Shown here piece after piece: positions 13,948 through 21,363 of a DNA stretch of 35,612 nucleotides. This DNA comes from Clostridiales bacterium. Its GTDB lineage: Bacteria > Bacillota > Clostridia > Lachnospirales > Lachnospiraceae. The notes beneath the pieces were generated by a model, which had not been told where the DNA came from, ran no database searches, and was given only the letters and a program-made list of their open reading frames with translations. Position 1 is the first letter of the stretch; each line of letters opens with the position of its first letter. The DNA is taken from the NCBI GenBank assembly GCA_021204025.1, contig JAJQAC010000046.1, positions 1-35,612 on the forward strand. The letters run 5' to 3'. A program made the translations under genes and the position numbers.

Positions 13948-14853
13948 ATGACTAGTTTGCTGAATGCTCTGCCCGGTGCGGTGGCACAGGGCCTGATTTG
14001 GGGGATCATGGCGATCGGGGTCTATATCACGTATCGCATCCTGGATATTGCGGATCTGTCTGTGGACGGGACCCTCGGCACTGGAGGGGCAGTGTGCATC
14101 ATGTTGATGCTGTCCGGTCAGAATGTGTGGGTGGCGATGCTGGGCGCGCTGATCGCCGGTATGATCGCTGGTTTTGTGACCGGCTTTTTACAGACTTTTA
14201 TGGGGATACCGGCGATTCTTGCCGGTATCCTGACACAGCTTGGTCTGTATTCGATCAATTTAAAGACGATGGGTAAGGCCAATCAGGCGATCAATGTAGA
14301 TAAATATGATCTGCTGATTTCTCTTCGTTTTATTAAGGGAGTATCTCTTTTTAAAAATACGATTTTTTTTGTTGCAGTGATTATTCTTTGCCTGATTATC
14401 CTGCTTTACTGGTTTTTCGGCACAGAGCTTGGATGTTCGTTGCGTGCAACCGGATGTAATGAACGCATGGCGAGAGCGCAAGGAATTAATACCGATTTGA
14501 ATCGTGTACTGGGGCTGATGCTGTCGAATGGCCTGGTGGCATTTTCCGGTGCGCTGCTTGCTCAGTATCAGGGGTTCGCGGATGTCAACATGGGCCGTGG
14601 CGCGATTGTCATCGGACTGGCGGCCGTAATTATCGGAGAAGCCATTTTTGGCCGTATTTTCCACAATTTTGGCCTGACGCTTCTGGCGGTGGCGCTGGGT
14701 TCGATTATTTACTACCTGGTGCTGCAGGTAGTGATCTGGATGGGTATTGATACCGATCTGTTAAAACTCTTATCTGCTGTCGTCGTGGCGATCTTCCTGG
14801 CGATTCCGACCTGGAAATCCCGTTATCTCGATGGATTAGGAGGGAAGCGCTGA
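13948..14853 (+). CDS. ABC transporter permease (TrpY-like, branched-chain type)
   Basis: A 301-residue integral membrane protein with about eight to nine hydrophobic segments. It contains DLSVDGTLGTGGAV near the N-terminus and a GCSLRATGCNERMARAQGIN loop, typical of the permeases paired with TrpX-like binding proteins and related to the LivH/BPD_transp_2 family. It begins 2 bases after the stop of the binding-protein gene, and its TGA overlaps the ATG of the ATPase gene, showing translational coupling. It forms the translocation path for the ligand of the upstream lipoprotein. A single permease gene is present, so the channel is expected to be a homodimer. Confidence 0.88.
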   Translation: MTSLLNALPGAVAQGLIWGIMAIGVYITYRILDIADLSVDGTLGTGGAVCIMLMLSGQNVWVAMLGALIAGMIAGFVTGFLQTFMGIPAILAGILTQLGLYSINLKTMGKANQAINVDKYDLLISLRFIKGVSLFKNTIFFVAVIILCLIILLYWFFGTELGCSLRATGCNERMARAQGINTDLNRVLGLMLSNGLVAFSGALLAQYQGFADVNMGRGAIVIGLAAVIIGEAIFGRIFHNFGLTLLAVALGSIIYYLVLQVVIWMGIDTDLLKLLSAVVVAIFLAIPTWKSRYLDGLGGKR

Positions 14854-15650
14854 TGCTGGAAGTAAAGAACATCAAAAAGACTTTTAATAAAGGGACAGTA
14901 AATGAGAAGCAGGCTCTTCGCGGTGTCAATATTTTGTTGAATGATGGTGATTTCTGTACCATTATCGGTGGCAATGGCGCCGGTAAGTCAACGTTTCTGA
15001 ATGCGATTTCCGGTGTGTGGCCAGTCGATGAAGGAGAGATCCGGATCGATGGCAGGGATATTACGCGTCTTCCGGAATATAAACGGGCAGCTTTTCTGGG
15101 CCGGGTTTTTCAGGATCCGATGACAGGCACCGCGGCGACGATGGGGATCGAAGAAAATCTTGCGCTCGCGTTTCGGCGTGGAGGCAGACGGACGCTACGT
15201 GCCGGTATTACGGCGAAGGAACGGAAGTTTTATGAAGAGCAGCTGGCCAGGCTGGGATTAGGATTGCAGACGCGCATGACCAGCAAGGTGGGTCTTTTGT
15301 CCGGCGGGCAGAGACAGGCGCTGACGCTTCTGATGTCAACCCTGAAGCGGCCGAAACTGCTTTTGCTGGATGAGCATACGGCAGCTCTTGATCCGAAGAC
15401 GGCCAGGAAGGTGCTGGATCTGACGAACGAGATCGTTCAGGAGCAGAAGCTGACTGCGTTGATGGTTACTCATAACATGAAAGACGCGATTCAGATGGGA
15501 AATCGCTTAATTATGATGCATGAGGGTACGATCATCTACGATGTGGCCGGGGAAGAAAAGAAAAGCCTGACGGTAGAGGATCTTCTGCGTAAGTTTGAGG
15601 AAGTCAGCGGCGAGGAATTTGCGAATGACCGGATGATGCTGGCGAGATAA
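14853..15650 (+). CDS. ABC transporter ATP-binding protein (TrpZ-like)
   Basis: A 265-residue cytoplasmic ATPase. Visible motifs are Walker A GNGAGKST (residues 40-47), the signature LLSGGQRQ, Walker B LLLLDEHTAALDP and the switch histidine in MVTHNMKD. The DEHTAALD variant (His in place of the usual Pro after DE) is, from memory, common in this transporter subfamily. It powers import by the preceding permease and lipoprotein. It ends the operon, and a long inverted-repeat element starts 13 bases after its stop. Confidence 0.9.
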   Translation: MLEVKNIKKTFNKGTVNEKQALRGVNILLNDGDFCTIIGGNGAGKSTFLNAISGVWPVDEGEIRIDGRDITRLPEYKRAAFLGRVFQDPMTGTAATMGIEENLALAFRRGGRRTLRAGITAKERKFYEEQLARLGLGLQTRMTSKVGLLSGGQRQALTLLMSTLKRPKLLLLDEHTAALDPKTARKVLDLTNEIVQEQKLTALMVTHNMKDAIQMGNRLIMMHEGTIIYDVAGEEKKSLTVEDLLRKFEEVSGEEFANDRMMLAR

Positions 15651-15663
15651 TTAGTAATCGTCC

Positions 15664-15850
15664 GTCCCTGAGAGGAAAGAATATCTTCAGAGGACCGCTC
15701 GCGCTTAGGTTTTCACGTAGCGGTACTCCATATAACGTGTCACTGGCACGTTATATGGATACTAAGGCATAAGCTCACCGGAAAATCATCCGGTTCGTTA
15801 AGTGCCGACGTGAAAAATGTCCTCTACAGATATTCTTTCCTCTCAGGGAC
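15664..15850. repeat. 187-bp structured element with 32-bp inverted ends
   Basis: The ends 15664-15695 and 15819-15850 are inverted repeats matching at 30 of 32 positions. Inside, TTTTCACGT (15710-15718) pairs with ACGTGAAAA (15808-15816), a perfect 12-bp hairpin lies at 15728-15758 (7-base loop), and ACCGGA/TCCGGT form a hairpin at 15777-15794. The two mismatches in the outer arms are adjacent. A TCTTTT tail follows. It may act as the terminator of the ABC operon, but its size and nested hairpins resemble a MITE or a structured RNA. No clear target-site duplication was seen. Confidence 0.75.
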
Positions 15851-15916
15851 TCTTTTACTGGCGGAGTTTTATAAAAGGATCTTTATATTACATTTTAGAG
15901 AAAAGCAGATTATGGA

Positions 15917-15949
15917 CAGACCAAAATGAATTTTAGTCTGCCTTTTTCT
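15917..15949 (+). terminator. Intrinsic terminator before topB
   Basis: CAGAC-C-AAAAT and ATTTT-A-GTCTG pair around GA with one mismatch and are followed by CCTTTTTCTTT. It backs up the large element upstream and isolates topB from the ABC operon. Confidence 0.65.
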
Positions 15950-15958
15950 TTCTGTCTG

Positions 15959-15967
15959 TGGTATACT
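15959..15967 (+). promoter_or_regulatory. Extended -10 promoter of topB
   Basis: TGG followed directly by TATACT (15962-15967) is an extended -10 element. No good -35 is present at the expected place. It predicts a leader of about 130 bases before the ATG at 16105. Confidence 0.45.
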
Positions 15968-15980
15968 GAGAGCTGATTTT

Positions 15981-16027
15981 CTGGAGCGATGATTATGCTC
16001 TGGATTTTACCAGGAGAGTTCCTGGTA
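15981..16027 (+). promoter_or_regulatory. Two hairpins in the topB leader
   Basis: CTGGAGC/GCTCTGG (15981-15987 and 15997-16003, with two G-T pairs) and the perfect TACCAGGA/TCCTGGTA (16008-16015 and 16020-16027) fall inside the predicted untranslated leader. No known riboswitch class was recognised. Confidence 0.35.
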
Positions 16028-16104
16028 TCTCAGAAAAGTTGTTTGCTGTAGAAAGATTCATTTGTTGTCTGAATGGAATGAAAGATGAAAGGAATCCATA
16101 TTAT

Positions 16105-18096
16105 ATGGGGAAACCTTTATATATCGCTGAGAAGCCCAGTGTGGCGCAGCAGTTTGCGGCGGCGTTAAAGATCTCAGGTCGACGTGCGGATGGGTATGTG
16201 GAATCGGATGCCGCAGTGGTGACCTGGTGTGTGGGGCATCTGGTTACGATGAGCTATCCGGAGGTCTATGATCCGCGGCTTAAGAGATGGAGTCTTCAGA
16301 CGCTGCCGTTTCTCCCAAAGGAGTTTAAATATGAGGTGATTGGCTCGGTATCGAAGCAGTTCGGGATCGTGAAAAAACTGTTGACCAGATCGGACATTGA
16401 CACGATCTATATCTGTACGGACTCCGGGCGTGAGGGAGAGTATATTTACCGGCTGGTGGATCAGATGGCCGGCGTGGATCCGCAAAAGGAACGACGGCGG
16501 GTCTGGATCGATTCACAGACGGAGGAAGAGATCCTGCGCGGGATCCGTGAGGCGAAGGACTGGAAAGAGTATGACAATCTGGCAGCTTCGGCGTATCTTC
16601 GCGCAAAGGAAGATTATCTGATGGGGATTAATTTTTCCCGTCTGATGACATTGAAATATGGACCGACGATTTCTCATTATCTGGCAAAGGACCGCACGGT
16701 GATTTCGATCGGAAGAGTTATGACCTGCGTACTGGGGATGACGGTGCGGCGTGAGCGGGAGATCCGCGATTTTGTGAAAACACCGTTTTACCGGGTAATC
16801 GGCAATTTTGAGCGTCAGGGTTCCGGACTGGATGGCGAGTGGAAGAGCGTCGAGGGATCGGAATATGATCAGTCGCCTCATCTTTATAAAGAGAACGGGT
16901 TTAAAGATCGCAGATATGCGGAAGAACTGATTGAAAAACTCGGAAAAACGGATCCTTATCATGCTGTCCTGAACCGGATTGAGAAAAAGAAGGAGACAAA
17001 GGCGCCGCCGTTATTATATAATCTGGCAGAGCTTCAGAATGACTGTTCCCGGATGTTTAAGATCAGTCCGGATGAGACGTTAAAGGTAGCGCAGGAACTC
17101 TATGAAAAGAAGCTGGTTACCTATCCGCGTACAGATGCCAGAGTACTGTCCTCGGCAGTTGCAAAGGAAATCGGGAAAAATATCGGCGGGCTGAAGAATT
17201 TTGAGCCGCTTGCCGGCTTTGCTGCGGAGGTACTCGGACAGGACGCATGGAAGAAGATCGCAGGTACCCGGTATGTCAATGATAAGCAGATTACGGATCA
17301 CTATGCAATTATCCCGACCGGACAGGGATTTGGCGCGTTGCGTTCGCTCCCGCCCCTGTCGCTGAAGGTGTATGAGCTGATCGGAAGAAGATTTTTAAGC
17401 ATTTTTTATCCGGCGGCTGTTTATCAGAAGTTTGCCCTGGATCTTGTCTGTGGGAAGGAACATTTCTTCGCGAATTTTAAGATTCTGAAGGAACCGGGTT
17501 ATCAGAAGGTTGCGGCTGTTGGAGGGAAAAAGGATTCGGATGTCGTGGAGAATCCGGCGCTGCCCGCGATGCTGGACGGATTAAAGAAAGGGATGGAGTT
17601 TGAGATTCGTACTTTCACAGTGAAAGAGGGTGAAACGACTCCTCCTAAGCGCTATACTTCCGGTTCCATGATCCTCGCGATGGAGAATGCGGGACAGCTG
17701 ATCGAAGACGAGGAACTGCGCGCGCAGATCAGGGGCAGTGGGATCGGGACATCCGCCACCAGAGCTGAGATACTGAAAAAACTGGTCAATATCAAATATC
17801 TGGCTCTGAATAAAAAGACTCAGGTGATCACGCCCACACTTCTGGGTGAACTGATTTATGAGACGGTTTTCTCTTCCATGAAGCAGATGCTGAACCCGGA
17901 TCTCACCGCAAGCTGGGAGAAAGGACTGACTTATGTGGCGGAGGGGAGCATTACCCCGGAAGAATATATGGAGAAGCTGGAGTATTTTGTCCGCCGCCGG
18001 ACGGTTCAGGTGATGCAGCTGCACAATGAAGCGAACCTGCAGGAGTCCTTTCATCAGGTCAGAAAATATTATGATATCAGGGATAAACGGTCATGA
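16105..18096 (+). CDS. topB: DNA topoisomerase III
   Basis: A 663-residue type IA topoisomerase that breaks and rejoins single DNA strands, active in decatenation and recombination intermediates. The Toprim domain shows YIAEKPSVA at the N-terminus and D106-S-G-R-E110-G-E112 for metal binding. The catalytic tyrosine is Y340 in TYPRTDARVLSS. It lacks a zinc-ribbon tail, as is usual for TopB. The ATG at 16105 is chosen because it starts directly at MGKPLYIAEKPS and has AAAGGAA upstream; a TTG at 16039 would add 22 unlikely residues with no ribosome binding site. No relaxase or conjugation genes are nearby, so it is read as chromosomal and not plasmid-borne. A hairpin overlaps its stop codon. Confidence 0.92.
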   Translation: MGKPLYIAEKPSVAQQFAAALKISGRRADGYVESDAAVVTWCVGHLVTMSYPEVYDPRLKRWSLQTLPFLPKEFKYEVIGSVSKQFGIVKKLLTRSDIDTIYICTDSGREGEYIYRLVDQMAGVDPQKERRRVWIDSQTEEEILRGIREAKDWKEYDNLAASAYLRAKEDYLMGINFSRLMTLKYGPTISHYLAKDRTVISIGRVMTCVLGMTVRREREIRDFVKTPFYRVIGNFERQGSGLDGEWKSVEGSEYDQSPHLYKENGFKDRRYAEELIEKLGKTDPYHAVLNRIEKKKETKAPPLLYNLAELQNDCSRMFKISPDETLKVAQELYEKKLVTYPRTDARVLSSAVAKEIGKNIGGLKNFEPLAGFAAEVLGQDAWKKIAGTRYVNDKQITDHYAIIPTGQGFGALRSLPPLSLKVYELIGRRFLSIFYPAAVYQKFALDLVCGKEHFFANFKILKEPGYQKVAAVGGKKDSDVVENPALPAMLDGLKKGMEFEIRTFTVKEGETTPPKRYTSGSMILAMENAGQLIEDEELRAQIRGSGIGTSATRAEILKKLVNIKYLALNKKTQVITPTLLGELIYETVFSSMKQMLNPDLTASWEKGLTYVAEGSITPEEYMEKLEYFVRRRTVQVMQLHNEANLQESFHQVRKYYDIRDKRS

Positions 18097-18123
18097 AGGA
18101 ACCGCTTGCGGTTCCATTCATGA
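18091..18123. repeat. Long hairpin overlapping the topB stop codon
   Basis: TCATGAA-GGAACCGC pairs with GCGGTTCC-A-TTCATGA around a TT loop, about 15 bp with one bulged base. The arm contains the topB TGA (18094-18096). There is no T-tract, so it looks like a REP-type element or an mRNA-stability hairpin between topB and the next gene. Confidence 0.6.
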
Positions 18124-18191
18124 CATTGGGATACTGCAGGGACCAGATATTTTTAACACCGACATTATTATAGAAAAGGAGAATAACGATT

Positions 18192-18863
18192 ATGAAACAG
18201 TCACAGATGAAGATCAGCGATTTATTCAGCCTGGAGCATACGATGGCAAAGCCGCTCCTGGAGCAATATGTGTATCCGTGGGAGGTGCTTCCGCATATCA
18301 GTGAGTTTATCTATGAGCTGGGAGCAAAGCTGCCGAAAGGGGAGTATGTCAATCCGCATGAGGGTATCTGGATCCACAAGACAGCCAAGATTGCTCCGAC
18401 CGCTGGTATCATCGCGCCGGTGATTATCGGCCCCTGCGCGGAGGTCCGGCACTGTGCCTATATCCGTGGAAAGGTGATTGTCGGTGCCAATGCGGTCGTC
18501 GGCAATTCGACCGAGCTTAAAAATGTAATCCTGTTTGATTATGTGCAGGTGCCGCATTATAATTATGTCGGTGATTCGATCCTCGGCTATCGCGCTCATA
18601 TGGGCGCCGGTTCCATCACATCCAATGTGAAATCCGATAAAAAACTGGTGTTTATCCATGCAGAGGACGGCGATATTGAAACGGGTTTAAAGAAGATTGG
18701 CGCGATGCTCGGCGACGGTGTAGAGATCGGATGCGGGTCGGTGTTAAATCCGGGGACGATGATCGGCAGAGAGAGCATCGTATATCCGCTTTCCAGCGTG
18801 AGAGGATGTGTGGATGCGAAGTCAATCTATAAGAAGCAGGGAGAGATCACAGGGAGAGAGTAG
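18192..18863 (+). CDS. Hexapeptide-repeat (left-handed beta-helix) transferase-like protein
   Basis: A 223-residue protein with GlmU-C-terminal-like hexapeptide repeats (IAPVIIGPCAEVRHCAYIRG, IVGANAVVGNSTEL, MLGDGVEIGCGSVLNPG) forming a left-handed beta-helix from about residue 55 to 205. Such proteins are acyl or acetyl transferases acting on sugar nucleotides or similar substrates. It has no nucleotidyltransferase domain, so it is not full GlmU. The conserved HAEDGDIETGLKKIGAM block is a feature of this sub-family, often annotated as a UDP-N-acetylglucosamine pyrophosphorylase-like protein. The start has AAAAGGAG nine bases upstream. It sits 95 bases after topB without a terminator between, so co-transcription is possible. 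The substrate is unknown. Confidence 0.8.
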   Translation: MKQSQMKISDLFSLEHTMAKPLLEQYVYPWEVLPHISEFIYELGAKLPKGEYVNPHEGIWIHKTAKIAPTAGIIAPVIIGPCAEVRHCAYIRGKVIVGANAVVGNSTELKNVILFDYVQVPHYNYVGDSILGYRAHMGAGSITSNVKSDKKLVFIHAEDGDIETGLKKIGAMLGDGVEIGCGSVLNPGTMIGRESIVYPLSSVRGCVDAKSIYKKQGEITGRE

Positions 18864-18893
18864 AGGAATAAAAAGAATATCATTTCCTGAAAG

Positions 18894-18938
18894 AAATTCA
18901 CTGACGATATGAGAAGTTACCGGTCAGTGAATTTTTTT
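18894..18938 (+). terminator. Terminator between the hexapeptide gene and the lipoprotein gene
   Basis: A perfect 12-bp stem, AAATTCACTGAC with GTCAGTGAATTT, runs into seven T. It stops the plus-strand gene; the complement may also help end the convergent lipoprotein transcript. Confidence 0.85.
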
Positions 18939-18949
18939 CATGCATCGAT

Positions 18950-19756
18950 TTATTTTGTCTCTGGAGCATAGGTAACCATCGCGTAGTCTCCCAGTTCATG
19001 AGAAACCGGAATCGTGAAATAGATCACTCCGTCTTTCTCAAAACTGAAGCTGCCAGGATAGAGTGTATTCGGATCAATACTGACCGGAAAATCTGCTTCC
19101 TTGAAGAGGCTGGTATACTGCGAGATCGAAAGACTGTTCTTTTCTTTCATCAGTTCCGATTTCGTGGAGGATGACAGAGATTCATCAAGGTTGGTAAAGT
19201 AGCAGTCATCGGAAAGTACGTAACCGGCGAGGGTATAGGCGTCTGCAAAATCATTCAGGGTAATATTTGCCGCTTTATTGAGGTCGACGGTATTGCTGCA
19301 GAAGATATTGACGGTTTCCGCCCCTTTTTTTGTTATGGTTCCCTGATAGATGATGGTGATGCGGCTTTTATCCTGAGCAAGAACCTCAGAAGTCATTGTC
19401 AGCGTGTCATCATCAGTCAGTTCATAAGCGTCCAGGATGGACCGGGCATTTTTCTGAATCAGTTCGTTGACCGCGTCGCTGGCGTCATCAAGAACCGGAT
19501 ACTGGACGGAGCTTTTGCCGGAAGTGCTGCTCTGGAAGCTGTAGCCGGCGTCGATGACGATCGAGGGAGCGGCTGTATCCGCGGCAGCTGAGGTTTCGGA
19601 AGCGGCTGCCGCTGTTTCTGTGGCTGCCGCCTGTGCGGCAGTCGATGACGTCTCTGTCTCCGAAGAATCCGAATTTTTTTTCTTACAGCCATTCAACAGA
19701 CATACGGATGAAAGCGTAAGGATGAGAATGACTGACCATTTTCTGAATTTCTGCAT
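18950..19756 (-). CDS. Lipoprotein with PdaC/RsiV-like DUF4163-DUF3298 architecture
   Basis: A 268-residue membrane-anchored lipoprotein. The signal peptide ends at LLNGC with lipidated C24, then a Ser/Thr/Ala/Glu linker to about residue 65. The remainder resembles the non-catalytic DUF4163 plus DUF3298 region found in PdaC-type deacetylases and the anti-sigma factor RsiV; the end, YFTIPVSHELGDYAMVTY, is typical of DUF3298. No polysaccharide-deacetylase domain is present, so a binding or sensing role at the cell envelope is more likely than catalysis. The ATG has AAAGGAG upstream. It is transcribed alone and divergently from the small gene at 19898. Confidence 0.8.
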   Translation of the reverse strand: MQKFRKWSVILILTLSSVCLLNGCKKKNSDSSETETSSTAAQAAATETAAAASETSAAADTAAPSIVIDAGYSFQSSTSGKSSVQYPVLDDASDAVNELIQKNARSILDAYELTDDDTLTMTSEVLAQDKSRITIIYQGTITKKGAETVNIFCSNTVDLNKAANITLNDFADAYTLAGYVLSDDCYFTNLDESLSSSTKSELMKEKNSLSISQYTSLFKEADFPVSIDPNTLYPGSFSFEKDGVIYFTIPVSHELGDYAMVTYAPETK

Positions 19757-19806
19757 AACGATCTCCTTTTCCCGTTTTCTTTTCTTAGAACGAATTTTTC
19801 ATATCA

Positions 19807-19863
19807 ATGCTGCGGATGATTGGTTCCGCAGGCAGAGAATCCTGCTTTGCAGGATTCTTTTTT
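19807..19863 (+). terminator. Hairpin plus strong terminator inside a divergent intergenic region
   Basis: CTGCGGA/TCCGCAG is followed by a perfect 9-bp stem GAATCCTGC/GCAGGATTC (19837-19857) and six T. It points rightwards yet no plus-strand gene precedes it: the neighbour on the left is transcribed leftwards. It could be an attenuator in the leader of the 19898 gene, or the end of a short unseen RNA. Confidence 0.7.
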
Positions 19864-19869
19864 ATTATA
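19864..19869 (-). promoter_or_regulatory. Candidate -10 box of the lipoprotein gene
   Basis: On the minus strand a perfect TATAAT lies at 19869-19864, about 110 bases before the lipoprotein start. The -35 region is weak. Transcription from here would place the hairpins at 19807-19857 in the 5' leader. Confidence 0.35.
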
Positions 19870-19897
19870 CTTGATAAACCGCGAAAAGTGGTGAAAA

Positions 19898-20149
19898 ATG
19901 TCTGAATTTTTGGAAGAAAATATCTTACAAAAATTTTTGCCGAAGGGAATCTGCCCGATTCGTCCGGAGGAGTTTGAAATTTTCAGGGAAAAAGGAGAAA
20001 TTTGTGGAAATATTGTAAATCGGCAGTATAATGGAAGAGAAATCCACTATACAGTACAGTCAGGAGATCATTTCTGCAAAGTCTATACCGGACAGGAACG
20101 CTTGTACTGTGAAAGGAAAACCATATACCTGAGAAGGAAGGTCAGTTAA
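19898..20149 (+). CDS. Small unknown protein coupled to the PHP phosphatase
   Basis: An 83-residue protein with no recognised family. It is mixed-charge, has three cysteines, and contains NRQYNGREIHYTVQSGDHFCKVYTGQERLYC, which suggests a small beta-rich fold. No signal peptide or membrane segment is visible. The ribosome binding site is poor (AGTGGTG). Its stop lies two bases before the ATG of the PHP-domain gene, so the two are very probably co-translated; a terminator-like hairpin lies 35 bases upstream. The coding call rests on this spacing and the absence of any overlapping gene. Confidence 0.55.
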   Translation: MSEFLEENILQKFLPKGICPIRPEEFEIFREKGEICGNIVNRQYNGREIHYTVQSGDHFCKVYTGQERLYCERKTIYLRRKVS

Positions 20150-20151
20150 AG

Positions 20152-20880
20152 ATGCAAAGAAAACCATTGATTGATATGCACACGCACACTCTTGCGAGCG
20201 GCCATGCTTACAGTACGCTGAAAGAAAATATCGATGAGGCGAAACGAGTCGGGCTGAAAGTCCTGGGAACCAGCGAACACGCGAGGATGATGCCCGGAAC
20301 TGCTCCGCTTCTTTATTTTCATAATTTTAAGGTGATACCGAAAGAAGTAGATGGAGTCCGGCTTTACAACGGGATCGAGGCAAATATCTATGATGAGAAG
20401 GGCAGTATTGATGTAGAAGAGCCGATTCTGGACAAGATGGATTATATCATTGCCAGCCTGCATACGCCCTGTATCAAAGATCTGGGAGTGGCCGGAAATA
20501 CGGCCGCACTGATCGGCACGATGAAAAATCCCATGGTGACGGTGATCGGACATCCGGATGATAGCCGGTATCCGGTTGATGCGGATGAGCTGGCGGCTGC
20601 GGCTGTGGAATATCATACGGCGATTGAACTGAATAACGGCTCCTTAAACCCGCTTTCGAGCAGGAAGGATGGGCCGGAAAACAGCCGGCGGATCCTGGAA
20701 GCCTGTAAAAAATATAAAACGATGATACTGATGGGAACGGACAGTCATATCTGTTATGAGATCGGACGGTTCGATGCGGCGCTCGCGCTCCTGGAAGAGC
20801 TGGATTTTCCGGAAGAGCAGGTGATCAATTATGATCCGGCGCGGCTGTTTTATGTTCTTTTGCGGAAAAATCAGCATTAA
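20152..20880 (+). CDS. PHP-domain phosphatase (YcdX-like)
   Basis: A 242-residue metal-dependent phosphoesterase of the stand-alone PHP family resembling E. coli YcdX. Metal ligands expected for a trinuclear site are seen at H10 and H12 (DMHTHT), H43 (SEHA), E76 (GIEAN), H104 (SLHTP), H134 (GHPDD) and D197/H199 (GTDSH). Full family length. The physiological substrate of this family is not settled; small phosphorylated metabolites are assumed. The start is preceded by AAGGAAGG, which overlaps the end of the small upstream gene. Confidence 0.88.
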   Translation: MQRKPLIDMHTHTLASGHAYSTLKENIDEAKRVGLKVLGTSEHARMMPGTAPLLYFHNFKVIPKEVDGVRLYNGIEANIYDEKGSIDVEEPILDKMDYIIASLHTPCIKDLGVAGNTAALIGTMKNPMVTVIGHPDDSRYPVDADELAAAAVEYHTAIELNNGSLNPLSSRKDGPENSRRILEACKKYKTMILMGTDSHICYEIGRFDAALALLEELDFPEEQVINYDPARLFYVLLRKNQH

Positions 20881-20908
20881 GGAAGGTATATTTATAATAT
20901 AGTTAAGG

Positions 20909-20960
20909 CCACCGGTTAAGCCAGTGGTTTTGACTCTTATGGATATGTCCGGTCCATAAG
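20909..20960 (+). repeat. Two hairpins after the PHP gene
   Basis: CCAC-C-GG/CC-A-GTGG followed by TTTT (20909-20931), then the perfect CTTATGGA/TCCATAAG (20936-20943 and 20953-20960). Together with the terminator at 20964-21009 they make a continuous 100-base structured tract. The first hairpin could itself terminate the PHP transcript. Confidence 0.5.
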
Positions 20961-20963
20961 ACA

Positions 20964-21009
20964 AAAATACCGGAAGTCTATGTATAGAAACATAAACTTC
21001 CGGTATTTT
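20964..21009. terminator. Bidirectional terminator between the PHP gene and tRNA-Leu
   Basis: A perfect 14-bp stem, AAAATACCGGAAGT with ACTTCCGGTATTTT, has T/A tracts built into the ends, so it can work on both strands. An inner TATGT/ACATA extends it. It serves the converging PHP gene and tRNA. Confidence 0.8.
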
Positions 21010-21025
21010 CACCCCTGCCAAGGAG

Positions 21026-21108
21026 TGCCGGTGGTCGGACTCGAACCGACACGATGTTGCCACCGTCAGATTTTGAGTCTGATGCGTCTGCCATTCCGCC
21101 ACACCGGC
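21026..21108 (-). tRNA. tRNA-Leu (anticodon CAA)
   Basis: An 83-base class II tRNA read on the minus strand. The acceptor stem is GCCGGTG with CACCGGC, the discriminator is A, and the 3' CCA is not encoded. The anticodon loop CTCAAAA (21077-21071) gives CAA at 21075-21073, reading UUG. The long variable arm GGTGGCAACATC and the T-loop GGTTCGAGTCC are clear. Confidence 0.96.
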
Positions 21109-21119
21109 ATAACAAAATT

Positions 21120-21148
21120 ATGATAGCATGATTTAGAGAAATTTTCAA
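21120..21148 (-). promoter_or_regulatory. Promoter of tRNA-Leu
   Basis: Read on the minus strand: TTGAAA (21148-21143), 17 bases, TATCAT (21125-21120), which places the start just ahead of the tRNA 5' end. Confidence 0.55.
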
Positions 21149-21252
21149 GGATTTTTTATTCTTTCAGTAAATCTGGAAAATTCTGCAGTTAATCAGGGAA
21201 ATCCCCGGAAGATTTTTTTACAGGAAAGTACGTCCTGTGAAATAAGCAAGGA

Positions 21253-21281
21253 TTGAGAAAATGGATATCTTATGGTATGCT
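21253..21281 (+). promoter_or_regulatory. Promoter of the M20 amidohydrolase gene
   Basis: TTGAGA (21253-21258), 17 bases, TATGCT (21276-21281) with TG in the extended -10 position. About 75 bases of leader follow; nothing else was recognised in it. Confidence 0.5.
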
Positions 21282-21363
21282 TTCATCAGGGGGCAGCAGA
21301 TTTTTGTTATTCTGGCGTCAAATTGTTGTACCTTTTATTTTCTCATAAGTCAGGAGGTTTGTT

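Noticed and set aside
16039-16104. Longer topB start at a TTG
   Set aside because: It has no ribosome binding site and adds 22 residues not found in topoisomerase III; the ATG at 16105 begins directly at the conserved Toprim strand.
21026-21108. tRNA-Leu as an attachment site of an integrated element
   Set aside because: No integrase lies nearby and no repeat of the tRNA 3' end was seen in the window.
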